26,422 nt of DNA from positions 1-26,422 of the IMG/VR virus record IMGVR_UViG_3300025132_000245; one strand, written 5' to 3'. The first letter of the stretch is position 1, and every line of letters starts with the position of its first letter. The position numbers and the translations under genes were made by a program. The notes below the pieces were generated by a model. It was not told the DNA's origin and did not search any database. It was given only the letters and a program-made list of their open reading frames with translations. Below, piece after piece: positions 1-8,598 of the stretch. The stretch comes from a virus.

Positions 1-1541
1 CTTTCGGCAACCGGATCAGTTGTTCCGTCTCCTACAATCATTTCACCGTCCCCTAGTACCGCCATTGCAGTAATTGCACCAGTTCCAGATCCTAGTAAAA
101 CTCCACCATCAGTTAAAGTAGAAGCTCCAGTACCACCGTCAGCTACCGGTACATCTGTGCCACCTGCACGATAAATAATATTACCTTCTATATTAACATC
201 ACCAGAAGAAGCTCTTGTAAGTGTAGTATCTGAAGCATGTCCTAATTCTATTCCTGTAAATTGCGGACTATCAGAAGTTTGTACGTCTTGATCCATTGCA
301 TACAGCTCATTAGCTCCTTGACCTGTATTTACAGATGCAAATGTTACTGCATCAGTAGTCTCTACATCTTGGTTCATAGCGTATAATTCATTCGCTCCTT
401 GACCAGTGTTAAGAGTAGCTGCTGCTATTGCCCCAGTAGTTGTTATAGTATTATCATCCATATCAAGAGGCTTATTCATATTCCATTTAGTACCTGAATG
501 TGAATAAGTAAATGTAGCGTTTGCTCCGCTAACATGAAGTCCTGATCCGTCTGCATCTGAAGAGCTACTTGAACCAGATGCTACTGATATAAGTTTATCT
601 TCTACTAATAAATTAGCAGTATTTAATGTAGTATTAGTTCCTGATACAGTTAAATCTCCTGCTATGACTACTGTAGTTCCACCAGCACCGATAGTAAGAG
701 TATTAGAACCTATGCCATCTAAGATAGTTTTATCTCCTGATGTCATATCTATATCAGTTAAACCAGTTAAAGTAGTATCAGTACCGTTAAGTGCGATAGA
801 TGAATCTCCTATAGTTACTGTATTATTGGTTATGCTTGCTCCGTCTACTTGAGCTGAAGCACTGAAAAGAGTATTACCTAATTCTGTTTCTGCAGTAGAT
901 ATTCTACTGGCTAAAGAAGAACTAGCTGCTGTAAATGATCCAGATATATCAGATGCTAATTGAGCTGAGCTCGTTACTAAGGTTTTTGCGTTGATATTGC
1001 CGATACCTAAAGCATTCGTAGTAATATCACTTTTATTTGTATCTATTCTGCTAGCTAAAGAAGAACTTGTTGATGTGAACGAACCGCTTATTTGAGATGC
1101 TATTTGAGCAGAGCTCGATAGTAAAGTATTTCCTAATTCAGTTTCTGCAGTGGATATTCTGCTTGCTAGAGAAGAAGATGTTGAGGTAAAAGAGCCACTA
1201 ATATCTGATGCTATTTGAGCTGAACTTGATAGTAAAGTATTTCCTAATTCACTTTCAGCTGTTGATATTCTACTGGCTAATGAAGAGCTTGTAGAAGTAA
1301 AAGAACCGCTGATATCTGACGCTATCTGTGCTGAACTTGATACTAAAGTGTTGCCTAATTCTGTTTCTGCTGTAGATATTCTACTTGCTAAAGAGGAAGA
1401 TGTAGCAGTAAATGAACCACTAATATCTGATCCTATCTGCGCCGAACTTGATACTATATTAGTTCCGGCTAAATTTATTCCAGTAACTGTTACTGAATCC
1501 CCGGATGCTGGTTGAATTGTATTTACTTTTAATATACTCAT
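1..1541 (-). CDS. Repeat-rich tail fibre protein, C-terminus cut by window edge
   Basis: The frame opens at an ATG at 1541 (protein begins MSILKVNTIQPASGD) and stays open to position 1, giving about 513 codons without a stop. After a short N-terminal segment come five copies of a 37-residue Ser/Thr-rich repeat, with cores such as SSAQIASDISGSFTS and SLASRISTAETELGNTL; one copy is longer. A later block, GDLTVSGTNTTLNTANLLVED, is shared with the fibre at 2214-3611, followed by two copies of a NTGQGANELYAM motif. The low-complexity, Cys-free, repeat-built composition is typical of trimeric phage fibre shafts, so I infer a distal tail or receptor-binding fibre. It follows the 92-aa fibre-like gene by 3 nt, so the two are probably cotranscribed. 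The missing C-terminus would hold any tip or chaperone domain. The fibre call is firm; receptor specificity cannot be read. Confidence 0.8.
   Translation of the reverse strand, partial: MSILKVNTIQPASGDSVTVTGINLAGTNIVSSSAQIGSDISGSFTATSSSLASRISTAETELGNTLVSSSAQIASDISGSFTSTSSSLASRISTAESELGNTLLSSSAQIASDISGSFTSTSSSLASRISTAETELGNTLLSSSAQIASQISGSFTSTSSSLASRIDTNKSDITTNALGIGNINAKTLVTSSAQLASDISGSFTAASSSLASRISTAETELGNTLFSASAQVDGASITNNTVTIGDSSIALNGTDTTLTGLTDIDMTSGDKTILDGIGSNTLTIGAGGTTVVIAGDLTVSGTNTTLNTANLLVEDKLISVASGSSSSSDADGSGLHVSGANATFTYSHSGTKWNMNKPLDMDDNTITTTGAIAAATLNTGQGANELYAMNQDVETTDAVTFASVNTGQGANELYAMDQDVQTSDSPQFTGIELGHASDTTLTRASSGDVNIEGNIIYRAGGTDVPVADGGTGASTLTDGGVLLGSGTGAITAMAVLGDGEMIVGDGTTDPVAE
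898..1430 (-). repeat. 111-nt (37-aa) tandem repeats in fibre shaft
   Basis: Five diverged in-frame copies encode SSAQIxSDISGSFTSTSSSLASRISTAETELGNTL-like units. The equivalent GATATTCT positions fall at 898, 1042, 1153, 1264 and 1375. Spacing is exactly 111 nt, except for one 144-nt unit that carries an insertion. The regular period and in-phase length suggest shaft segments that can expand or contract by recombination. Confidence 0.85.
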
Positions 1542-1544
1542 ATC

Positions 1545-1823
1545 CTAAAATGTTTCTACTTTTACTATTGATGTGGCCGGTATTGTAAATGTTACGCCTG
1601 AGTTGACCTGCATAGGTCCATATATAGAAGTATAGTTACCTGCTGTTGCTGAAGTATCTTCAGACATACTAATAGGATTAGAGTTACCTAAACCCCCTGC
1701 AGTTATTCCTGTTAGAGCTGAGCCGTCTCCCTTAAAAGCAGATGCTGTGACGGCATTTATAACGTTAAGATTACTTAAAACGGCATCAGAACCGCTTGTT
1801 ATGATTTTTTTCCAGTTCGGCAT
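1545..1823 (-). CDS. 92-aa fibre-like protein with docking-type N-terminus and no shaft
   Basis: The product begins MPNWKKIITSGSDAVLSNLNV, matching the start of the 465-aa fibre at 2214-3611 (MATWKKVIVSGSTANLANLQV). It then has KGDGSALTGI, which matches the QGDGSSLTGI block of that fibre. The last ~45 residues are a compact segment ending in VTFTIPATSIVKVETF. It therefore looks like the two ends of a fibre protein without the repetitive shaft. It might cap or anchor a fibre at the baseplate or collar, or it might be a degraded paralogue; the reading frame is intact. A TATTTATA box lies about 67 nt upstream, and the next fibre gene starts 3 nt downstream. No Shine-Dalgarno sequence precedes the ATG. 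Confidence 0.7.
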   Translation of the reverse strand: MPNWKKIITSGSDAVLSNLNVINAVTASAFKGDGSALTGITAGGLGNSNPISMSEDTSATAGNYTSIYGPMQVNSGVTFTIPATSIVKVETF

Positions 1824-1889
1824 TTTACTTTATATTATGGTTGGTAACTCAATAGAGCCCACTTCCTGTCAAGGCCAATAATTCTTTTA

Positions 1890-1897
1890 TATAAATA
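1890..1897 (-). promoter_or_regulatory. TATTTATA box (candidate phage promoter)
   Basis: The coding strand reads TATTTATA inside TTATATTTATATAAAAG, 67-74 nt upstream of the ATG at 1823. It is one of nine same-orientation copies in intergenic gaps. Promoter function is inferred from position and recurrence only. Confidence 0.45.
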
Positions 1898-1942
1898 TAA
1901 AGCTTTTTTTAATAAGAACCAAATATAAGAGATACTTTAAAT

Positions 1943-2164
1943 TTACTTCTTCAATCCCGATAATTTAGTAAATACGTTATAAAACATCTCAAACTCAACT
2001 CCTTTATAGTTTGCTTGTCTTAACTTAGTAAGAACAAAATCTATTTCTTGTTCAGTTAAAGTTTCGTTTGCTATTTTCTTATCTACTAAATTTTTTTTAG
2101 CATCGGTTCCTGTAATAACTTTTCCTTTTGATATTAGTGCCATTAATCTTTTGAATATTTCCAA
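1943..2164 (-). CDS. Small conserved-looking hypothetical protein (73 aa) in fibre locus
   Basis: The reading frame starts at a TTG codon at 2164. An in-frame TAG lies immediately upstream (2165-2167), and the first in-frame ATG is residue 8 (2143). I prefer the TTG start because the N-terminal residues form a hydrophobic helix that continues into the fold, but the ATG would give a viable 66-aa protein. The product is charged and probably mostly helical, with a Thr-Asp-Ala-Lys stretch and a C-terminal FVLTKLRQANYKGVEFEMFYNVFTKL-like half. No enzyme motif is visible. It lies between two fibre genes, after a hairpin and before a TATTTATA box, so a role in fibre assembly or attachment is possible but unproven. 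Confidence 0.65.
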   Translation of the reverse strand: MEIFKRLMALISKGKVITGTDAKKNLVDKKIANETLTEQEIDFVLTKLRQANYKGVEFEMFYNVFTKLSGLKK

Positions 2165-2179
2165 CTATTATGTAATCAA

Positions 2180-2197
2180 AGGGGGAACTAGCCCCCT
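2180..2197 (-). terminator. GC hairpin after the 465-aa fibre gene
   Basis: The coding strand reads AGGGGGCTAGTTCCCCCT, a 6-bp stem including five G-C pairs, followed by TTTGATTA. It starts about 17 nt after the TAA that ends the fibre gene. The U-tract is weak, so it may be a partial terminator or a 3'-end stabiliser. Confidence 0.55.
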
Positions 2198-2213
2198 ATA
2201 TTCCTTAAACTAA

Positions 2214-3611
2214 CTATACGTAGATGTATGCGTTACTAGCATCTACTTTTATGTTACCTCTTTTTGCGACTTTAGCTCCATCCCCATCATGAGAATCTTC
2301 AGTATCTACTACTAAAGCTACGTAAGCGTTTGGTACAACTGCTGTAGAATTCCATGAAACAGATCCTGTAGCATAAGCTAATCTATCTTTGGCAACGTCA
2401 TAGAAAAATGCTGCTCCTGAATTTCCACTTGAACCTGATGAGAATACCAATCCTTGATCACCTGTTCCTGAACCGGAATGTAATAGAATAAATTGATCTT
2501 CTACGTTTAGGTTAGTAGTCTGTAATGAAGTAGTAGTACCTTGTACTGTTAAGTCTCCTGTAACCGTTGCGTTTCCACTTACTGTTAATCCAGCAAATGT
2601 TGGACTATCTCCAGTCTGTAATCCGGTATCAGCATTAGTTGTATTACCGTTAGATACTATTCTTACAGTACCTTGAGATGGTGAACTAAGTACTGAGGCT
2701 GATATAATACCGTCTGGTGCACTAATAGTAATAGTATTGGCAGTTACTGCTGTACTAATAGTATTATCACCTGATATAGTAAATGTTTCTCCTCCGTCTA
2801 TAGCATTAGATGTACCTGAATCAGCATCGATAGTAAATGATGTAGATATAGCAACTGTTGAAGCTGAGGTTATCCTACCTTGAGCATCTACAATAAATCT
2901 AGGAATAGCTGTAGTAGTACCGTAAGTACCTGCAGAAACTGCTGTATCAGCTAATTTAGCTGCTGTTACTTGATCATCTGCTATATGTGCTGTATCGATT
3001 GCCCCGTCGACTAAATGTTCGCTATCGATAGAATCGTCTGCAATTTTAGCACCATTGACTGAATCATTACCTAAATGAGAATTTAGTACTCCTCCTGCTG
3101 CTATCCCAACTCCGTTAGAATCTAAATTAAGAGAAGATCCTGATCTATCTATAGAAAGAGCAGATCCACCTCCTCCAGTTAATCCGTTACCAGCAGCAGC
3201 TGTAGCTATTCTTACTGTACCTGAATTAGCTTCTAAACCTGTTCCTGCTAAAGGAGTAGCTAGTTGAGAAATATTAGCTCTACCTTCAGTACCAGAATCT
3301 GATACTATAATTTTATCTCCTGTAGCTAATGTTGCACTAGTAAGATCTGAGCCAAAAGCATCTATATCTAATGTAGTTGCAGCGATACCTGTTAAACTTG
3401 ATCCGTCGCCTTGATAAGAACCTGAAAAGCTTCCGGAGTGTTTTAATCCAGTTGCTCCTGTAGTAGCGACTATATTTCCTGAACCGTTGACAGCAGTGGT
3501 AGTAAGGTTACCTGAGTTACCGGTTACCAGACCAGAACTTAATGCATCAACTTGCAAATTGGCTAGATTCGCGGTAGATCCAGAAACGATCACCTTTTTC
3601 CATGTTGCCAT
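2214..3611 (-). CDS. Tail fibre protein (465 aa)
   Basis: The N-terminus (MATWKKVIVSGSTANLANLQ) is shared with the 92-aa gene downstream. It is followed by a YQGDGSSLTGI block at about residues 67-76 and Gly/Ser/Thr-rich beta-type sequence with NGLTGGGGSALSID. At about residues 183-225 there is a run of ~10-residue units (AKIADDSID, EHLVDGAID, AHIADDQV, AKLADTAV), typical of trimeric phage fibre shafts. A GDLTVQGTTTSLQTTNLNVED block near residue 350 is shared with the fibre at 1-1541. The C-terminal ~100 residues (FILLHSGSGTGDQGLVFSS onward) look globular. The gene has its own TATTTATA box upstream and a hairpin downstream, so it may be a single-gene unit. The role as a structural fibre is inferred from composition and modules. 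Confidence 0.8.
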   Translation of the reverse strand: MATWKKVIVSGSTANLANLQVDALSSGLVTGNSGNLTTTAVNGSGNIVATTGATGLKHSGSFSGSYQGDGSSLTGIAATTLDIDAFGSDLTSATLATGDKIIVSDSGTEGRANISQLATPLAGTGLEANSGTVRIATAAAGNGLTGGGGSALSIDRSGSSLNLDSNGVGIAAGGVLNSHLGNDSVNGAKIADDSIDSEHLVDGAIDTAHIADDQVTAAKLADTAVSAGTYGTTTAIPRFIVDAQGRITSASTVAISTSFTIDADSGTSNAIDGGETFTISGDNTISTAVTANTITISAPDGIISASVLSSPSQGTVRIVSNGNTTNADTGLQTGDSPTFAGLTVSGNATVTGDLTVQGTTTSLQTTNLNVEDQFILLHSGSGTGDQGLVFSSGSSGNSGAAFFYDVAKDRLAYATGSVSWNSTAVVPNAYVALVVDTEDSHDGDGAKVAKRGNIKVDASNAYIYV

Positions 3612-3647
3612 AATATTTTCTTTTTAAATTTAGTTTAAGTCGTTTTA

Positions 3648-3655
3648 TATAAATA
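3648..3655 (-). promoter_or_regulatory. TATTTATA box (candidate phage promoter)
   Basis: The coding strand has TTATATTTATATAAAACG, 37-44 nt upstream of the fibre ATG at 3611, in a 57-nt gap. It matches the other boxes in orientation and flanks (A before, TA-rich after). Confidence 0.5.
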
Positions 3656-3668
3656 TAACATTTTTTTC

Positions 3669-4361
3669 TTATCCATCTGTGCCTACATAGAAACTGCCTG
3701 ATAGATCAGCATACAGTCCTCCAAGTACGGCTGATGGTGCAGATGATTGAGTTGTAAATATTACAACCCCTTCATTATTTATCTTAAAAAGTTCACGAGA
3801 ACCAGAAAATAATGTAAAGTTTTTATTACTACCGAGCTCTATAGATAACGAACCTGTAATATTAATATCGTTACTGGTTGCATACATCGAACCAGTTTGT
3901 TGGAATAAATTTAAGTTTACTACTCCATTAGTAAAGTGAGTAGATCCTGTATTAATATTTACTCCTCCGGTAACTCCTATACCTAATCCTGGGTCTACTT
4001 CTAGTATAGCATTACCGCTTGAAGCTCCTCCAGTTAGCCCATCACCAGCTAGTACAGCAGTTATATCTCCTGATCCTCCTCCACCTCCTCCAGCAGAAGG
4101 AAAATTAAATTCTGCAAAAGATGCTGAGTTTGAGAATCCACTGTATCCAGGAGTTGAAAAAGCTATAAATTTACTACAAAGGTAAGTTTTAGCTTCTGAT
4201 CTTACGTAGATAACTTGACCATCCTTAAGACGAGACTCATCTAAAGCCCTCATAGTAGAACCAGAATCTACTGTAGTCCATCCTCCTTGGACATACTCTA
4301 CAGCAGTGAATGCTCCTGAGTCTCCTGATCTTACGTAAATATCTCCTGCAGTAGTTGGCAT
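3669..4361 (-). CDS. Fibre-associated structural protein (230 aa)
   Basis: The N-terminal ~90 residues (MPTTAGDIYVRSGDSGAF onward, with DGQVIYVRSEAKTYLCSK) look like a small globular domain containing the only Cys. A seven-glycine hinge (GGGGGGSGDI) follows. Then comes fibre-type sequence with AGDGLTGGASSG, resembling the NGLTGGGGS block of the 465-aa fibre, and a beta-rich C-terminus ending SGSFYVGTDG. The hinge suggests a head domain flexibly joined to a fibre or collar segment. The gene starts 9 nt after the 1394-aa adhesin, so the two are probably cotranscribed and may form one fibre complex. No catalytic motif is visible. Confidence 0.7.
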   Translation of the reverse strand: MPTTAGDIYVRSGDSGAFTAVEYVQGGWTTVDSGSTMRALDESRLKDGQVIYVRSEAKTYLCSKFIAFSTPGYSGFSNSASFAEFNFPSAGGGGGGSGDITAVLAGDGLTGGASSGNAILEVDPGLGIGVTGGVNINTGSTHFTNGVVNLNLFQQTGSMYATSNDINITGSLSIELGSNKNFTLFSGSRELFKINNEGVVIFTTQSSAPSAVLGGLYADLSGSFYVGTDG

Positions 4362-4370
4362 AGTTTATTT

Positions 4371-7300
4371 TTATGGTGCTGACGCTGAGTCTGGCATTAA
4401 GAAATATCTTGAGTTATTAGTATTTTTTCCTTCTGCAAAAACCATCCCCCAAGTATCTGATCCTTCAGTTGTATTCTCTACTGGGAAGTAATATACCCCG
4501 GAAGCAACCGTACCTGGAATGGAAGCGTCTTTTGCATATAAATAGAATTCTTTAGCAGTTCCTGTACTATCTGGAGGTACTCCATCGTACATAGTTTTAG
4601 GTTTACCGAATTGATTACTTGCGCTAGGGAATACTACTACTACATGCTGTGAACCTCCTGAGCTAAAGTTAAAATATCCAAGAGTTGATACTCCTGCAGT
4701 ACCTGTATCTGATAATGTACTTAATGATTTAGATGCTAGTAAAGTTACATTAGCTGCTGCTCCATAAGAAGAAGTGAATGTACTACCGATAGAGCCACTA
4801 ATTAAGTGAGCTATTAAAGAACCAGAATATATGTCTACTCCATCTCCTCCTGTATCTCCTGCTGAACCAAAAAATTGAGCTTCAGATGCTGGATTAGCTG
4901 ACCATTTTACTCCGTAGCCATATACTAATCCTTTTTGAGATACTATAGTTAAACTTCTATTATAACTTGCACTTTCGTTAAAATTATCTACTATAGAAGC
5001 ACTATAGTTATAAGTTCCTGCCGCTAGCGTACTTGCTGCTTGTATTTGATAAGACGATGAATTAGCATTTTGAGGAACAGCCTTGAATGAAGAAGCATTA
5101 GTTCCTCCCAAAGACATTGAAAACGGAGTATCACTTTCATCATCAGTTATTGATACTGATACTAAATTAGTACTAGTAGATACTGATGCAGTTAAATTAG
5201 CATTTTGATTACTAAATGAAGCTGCAGGTGAACTATTAGCAGTGACATTTACTGTTACATTACCTGTACCTATATTATCGTATTGGTCTCTATAAGTTAT
5301 AGTAGAGGTGTAAGTATTACCTGAACCTGAAGATGAGCCGCTTACGTTTTGTCCTATCGTTAAGTTACCACTATTATTAACCACAATAGCAGCATTAGAA
5401 GAAGTAAATGATTGAACTGCTGCAGAATTATATTGAGGTGAATAAGTAACTCCTAAATCTGCTTGAGTACCAGTTCTACCGTTAGAGTTAGTAACTATAT
5501 TTGATCCACTTAAAGCTGATTCTATAATATAGAAAGTTCCATTAGTAGTTAAACTTCCTGTTGGAGCTTGGTTTATACTAAAACTAACCGGAGCGTTAGT
5601 AGTATCAAAACTTCCTGTATCAGATATAGAAGAAGTAAATTGATAATTTCCTGCTGCTAGATTAGCGCTAGCTGTTATTAAAAATGTAGTTCCTGATCTA
5701 TTAGATCCTAAATTAGCTGAACCTGTAAAAGTAAATGAACTATAATCAATAGCATCACCATCAGGATCAGAGAATGAAATAGTATATAATGTATTACCTG
5801 TTCTAGCTCCATTAGTATTCAAGTTAGCTGTAGTAGGAGTAGATGTTACACTAGGTGCTGAATTATTAGTTACGGTTACTGTGAAAGTATTTTTAGTTGT
5901 AGTACCAAAAGCATTTGAAGCAGTTACTGAAGCATTTATAGTTTCTCCTCCGTCATTCGAACCAGATATATTAGAAGATAAAGTTACATATCCTGAACTG
6001 TTAATTGCAAATTTACCTGATGGATTTACAGCCCAAGTAACAGATTGACCATTAGTAACTGTAAACCTAGCAGCTGTTCCAGCAATTCCACTTGCTGCAG
6101 TAGTTACACTTGCTCCATTTAAAGCTGATTCTATTATATAAAAAGTACCGTTAGAAGTTATACTTGGAGCTACATCATCAGCTATTGTTAATGTTACAGC
6201 TGCTGAAGCTGAAGTAGTATTATAAGGATCAGTTACTGATGCGCTATAGATATAACTGTTAATTAAATCAGAGTTTATATTTTGAGAAGATTTCCTAGTA
6301 ATTTGCCCTGCAGAGCTCATTTGAAAAGGATCTTCATGTGGATCATTTATACTGGTACCTGAGTAAGTACCTATCGATACTGGAGTGCTATCTATTTTTA
6401 ATCCTGCTAATGTAAAATTTCTATAAGTTATAGTATCTCCTTCTGAATCAGTAGCAGTTATTTGTTTAGTACTATCCCCGTCGTTAGAATCTTCGCTAAA
6501 TCCTGTGATAGTTTGATTATTGATAGTAGGATTTACGTTATTAGTTACATTTATAGTAATAGGAAGTTTAGTAATTGAATCTACATCTCCGTTTCCAAAG
6601 TGTTCATCAGAAGCACTTATGCTAAATGAGTAGGAAGAAGTTGTTTCATAATCTAAAGATGCAGTAGCTTGAGCTATTGATACATAAGTTGATGACTTAG
6701 TTATAGTAAAATGATTACCTGGTATAGAACTTGACTGAATAGTAATAGCATCAGATTCAGCATCAGTAAAGTATATTTTAGTTACTTCTCCTGTAGAAGC
6801 ATTTTCGTTTCTATTAGCACTAAAAGAAGTTATAATACTACCTCCGGTAGACGTTTCTCTAAATACTGGAGCTTGATTAGGTACTACTCTAATGTATATA
6901 GTTTTATTTGTAGTAGCGTTAAATGTATCTGTTGCTGATACTATAATAGGATGAGCTAAAACATCATCTCCTCTATTAGCTGTATTAAAAGATGCTGTAG
7001 CTAAAGCGTTTAACGTTAATTGACCACTTCCTGATACTCTAAACTTATCTGCAGTATAAGCTGAGCTAGTACCAAAAGTTAAAGATTGTCCTTCTGGATC
7101 ACTCCCCGCTAAAGTTACAACAGCTGATCCTGAAGCGGTAAACTCAGCTACTGTTTGATTACCAGTAGTTATAGAGGGACTAGTATTAGGAAAAAATATA
7201 GCATCTAAAAATTCAGTTACACTTCCTGAAGTTCCTGCATTAAAAGAAGAAGTAAAGAAGCCAGGTAAATGTACTTGAGATATCACTCTATTAGCATTAT

Positions 7301-8555
7301 AAGTTATATCACTAAATCCTGAAGCTGCTGCAGAAGCTGATATTTGAGCTGAACTTGATATAGTACCTGTGGGTACTGAGGTAAGATAAGAACTACTAGC
7401 TGCATTTAATGATGTAATACTTGTACTAGCCGATCCTGTGAAAGTATTTAGAGCTGAAAGACTAGTGTTTGCTGATCCAGTAAAAGTATTTAAAGCAGTA
7501 ATACTAGTATTTGCTGATCCAGTAAAAGTATTCAAGGCTGTAATCCTTGTATTAGCTGAGCCTGTGAATGTATTTAAAGCAGAAATATCCGTAACTTGAT
7601 CAGAACTAAATCCTAATGCTGCAGCTGAAGCAGAAGTTAATATATTTACAAATGCTGAACTTGAATATACTTGAACATCGTTAGAAGATGTATTAAATAT
7701 TATGTCTCCTGATTGTAAAGTAAGAGAACCAGTAGCACTATTAGCAAAAGAAGGTAATCTTAATACTCCTCCTTGAATTTGTATAGCATTTGATGCACTT
7801 AACTTTAAAGTACTGCCTGCTATTAAGGTAGGAGTACCTCCTGTAGCAGACCTAAACTGAGTTGCTGTAACAGAACCGGTTACTATTTGATTACCCACAA
7901 AAGTATTAGAACCAGTTGTGGCTAAACCGCTAGTATCTCCTCCAGAAGATGTTACAAACCCAAAAGCATCTATTTGAGCTGAACTACTTATGGTTCCAGC
8001 TGGTATTGAAGTAATATAAGATGAAGTTGCTGCTTGTAATGAGTTTAATCTACTATTTGCTGAACCTGTAAAGACATTCAATTGACTTACATCACCTGAT
8101 GAAGTAACGAATCCTAAAGAATCTATTTGATTTGAGCTACTAACTATACCAGAAGGTATATTAGTTAAATCAGTATAACTAGAAACACCTGATGAAGTAA
8201 TAAACCCTAACGATGCTATTTGAACTGAAGAGGAAACAGTACCTGCAGGTGCAGAAGTTAAGTAAGATGATGTTGCTGCTTGTAACGAACTAAGTCTACT
8301 TAAGGTAGAGCCTGTGAATGTATTAGTAGATCCTGAAAATGTATTAAGTGGTAATAAAGAACTAGCACCAGATGAACCAGCTTCTAAAGTAGCAATCCTA
8401 GTATTTATACTTGAACCGTTAAGAATTATATCTGAACCGCTTACAAGTAGACCGCCAGTAATAGCTAGAGCATTACTCTGTGGATTTAACTGTATGTTAC
8501 CTGAATCGTTACTAAATATTAAGGAACCAGATAATTCTGTTATGAAATTAGTCAT
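4371..8555 (-). CDS. Giant tail fibre/adhesin with cadherin/Ig-like repeats (1394 aa)
   Basis: Residues 1-60 are a short N-terminal domain. Residues ~60-440 are repetitive shaft: alternating SSYLTSxPAGTxSSSxQI blocks and four tandem LNTFTGSANTxI units (residues ~326-381). After FLDAIFFPNTSPSI (near residue 450) come about seven domains of ~93-122 residues, beginning near 465, 558, 670, 792, 897, 993 and 1107. Most open with N/D-x-x-x-P and carry D-(P/A/S)-(E/D)-(G/S)-D/Q patterns such as FTDAESDAITI and ATDSEGDTITY, like cadherin or bacterial Ig-like folds that often bind calcium. Residues ~1205-1394 form a non-repetitive tip containing most of the aromatics. I infer a long host-binding fibre. 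It leads an operon with the 230-aa gene and has a TATTTATA box upstream. Confidence 0.85.
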   Translation of the reverse strand: MTNFITELSGSLIFSNDSGNIQLNPQSNALAITGGLLVSGSDIILNGSSINTRIATLEAGSSGASSLLPLNTFSGSTNTFTGSTLSRLSSLQAATSSYLTSAPAGTVSSSVQIASLGFITSSGVSSYTDLTNIPSGIVSSSNQIDSLGFVTSSGDVSQLNVFTGSANSRLNSLQAATSSYITSIPAGTISSSAQIDAFGFVTSSGGDTSGLATTGSNTFVGNQIVTGSVTATQFRSATGGTPTLIAGSTLKLSASNAIQIQGGVLRLPSFANSATGSLTLQSGDIIFNTSSNDVQVYSSSAFVNILTSASAAALGFSSDQVTDISALNTFTGSANTRITALNTFTGSANTSITALNTFTGSANTSLSALNTFTGSASTSITSLNAASSSYLTSVPTGTISSSAQISASAAASGFSDITYNANRVISQVHLPGFFTSSFNAGTSGSVTEFLDAIFFPNTSPSITTGNQTVAEFTASGSAVVTLAGSDPEGQSLTFGTSSAYTADKFRVSGSGQLTLNALATASFNTANRGDDVLAHPIIVSATDTFNATTNKTIYIRVVPNQAPVFRETSTGGSIITSFSANRNENASTGEVTKIYFTDAESDAITIQSSSIPGNHFTITKSSTYVSIAQATASLDYETTSSYSFSISASDEHFGNGDVDSITKLPITINVTNNVNPTINNQTITGFSEDSNDGDSTKQITATDSEGDTITYRNFTLAGLKIDSTPVSIGTYSGTSINDPHEDPFQMSSAGQITRKSSQNINSDLINSYIYSASVTDPYNTTSASAAVTLTIADDVAPSITSNGTFYIIESALNGASVTTAASGIAGTAARFTVTNGQSVTWAVNPSGKFAINSSGYVTLSSNISGSNDGGETINASVTASNAFGTTTKNTFTVTVTNNSAPSVTSTPTTANLNTNGARTGNTLYTISFSDPDGDAIDYSSFTFTGSANLGSNRSGTTFLITASANLAAGNYQFTSSISDTGSFDTTNAPVSFSINQAPTGSLTTNGTFYIIESALSGSNIVTNSNGRTGTQADLGVTYSPQYNSAAVQSFTSSNAAIVVNNSGNLTIGQNVSGSSSGSGNTYTSTITYRDQYDNIGTGNVTVNVTANSSPAASFSNQNANLTASVSTSTNLVSVSITDDESDTPFSMSLGGTNASSFKAVPQNANSSSYQIQAASTLAAGTYNYSASIVDNFNESASYNRSLTIVSQKGLVYGYGVKWSANPASEAQFFGSAGDTGGDGVDIYSGSLIAHLISGSIGSTFTSSYGAAANVTLLASKSLSTLSDTGTAGVSTLGYFNFSSGGSQHVVVVFPSASNQFGKPKTMYDGVPPDSTGTAKEFYLYAKDASIPGTVASGVYYFPVENTTEGSDTWGMVFAEGKNTNNSRYFLMPDSASAP
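5512..6159 (-). repeat. Duplicated Ig-like module in the giant fibre
   Basis: Two segments about 609 nt (203 aa) apart encode SNGTFYIIESALNG (near 6121-6159) and TNGTFYIIESALSG (near 5512-5550). The DNA is nearly identical across ~38 bases, unlike the other more diverged domains. This suggests a recent internal duplication spanning roughly two domains. Confidence 0.6.
7413..7580 (-). repeat. Four 42-nt tandem repeats (14 aa) in giant fibre shaft
   Basis: Four in-frame copies of ALNTFTGSANTxIT follow each other without spacers at 7539-7580, 7497-7538, 7455-7496 and 7413-7454. The two middle copies are nearly identical in DNA, so copy number may vary between relatives. Confidence 0.85.
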
Positions 8556-8590
8556 TTTCTACTTTATTTTCTTTAGCTCAAACTTTCGTT

Positions 8591-8598
8591 TATAAATA
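8591..8598 (-). promoter_or_regulatory. TATTTATA box (candidate phage promoter)
   Basis: The coding strand reads CGATATTTATAAACG, 36-43 nt upstream of the giant-fibre ATG at 8555, in a 49-nt gap. It shares the orientation and core of the other eight copies. Confidence 0.5.

Noticed and set aside
664-852. Plus-strand reading frame of 62 codons
   Set aside because: It lies entirely antisense to the repeat-rich fibre gene and its composition mirrors the Ser/Thr-rich coding strand. No leader or neighbour supports it.
898-1430. Regular ~111-nt repeats as a possible CRISPR array
   Set aside because: The repeats are in-frame coding, diverged and without unique spacers.
1-8555. Diversity-generating retroelement acting on the fibre genes
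   Set aside because: No reverse transcriptase, template repeat or adenine-biased variable region was seen in the window.
8314-8595. Plus-strand reading frame of 93 codons at the start of the giant fibre gene
   Set aside because: It is antisense to the fibre N-terminus and the end of its leader; it looks like a shadow frame.
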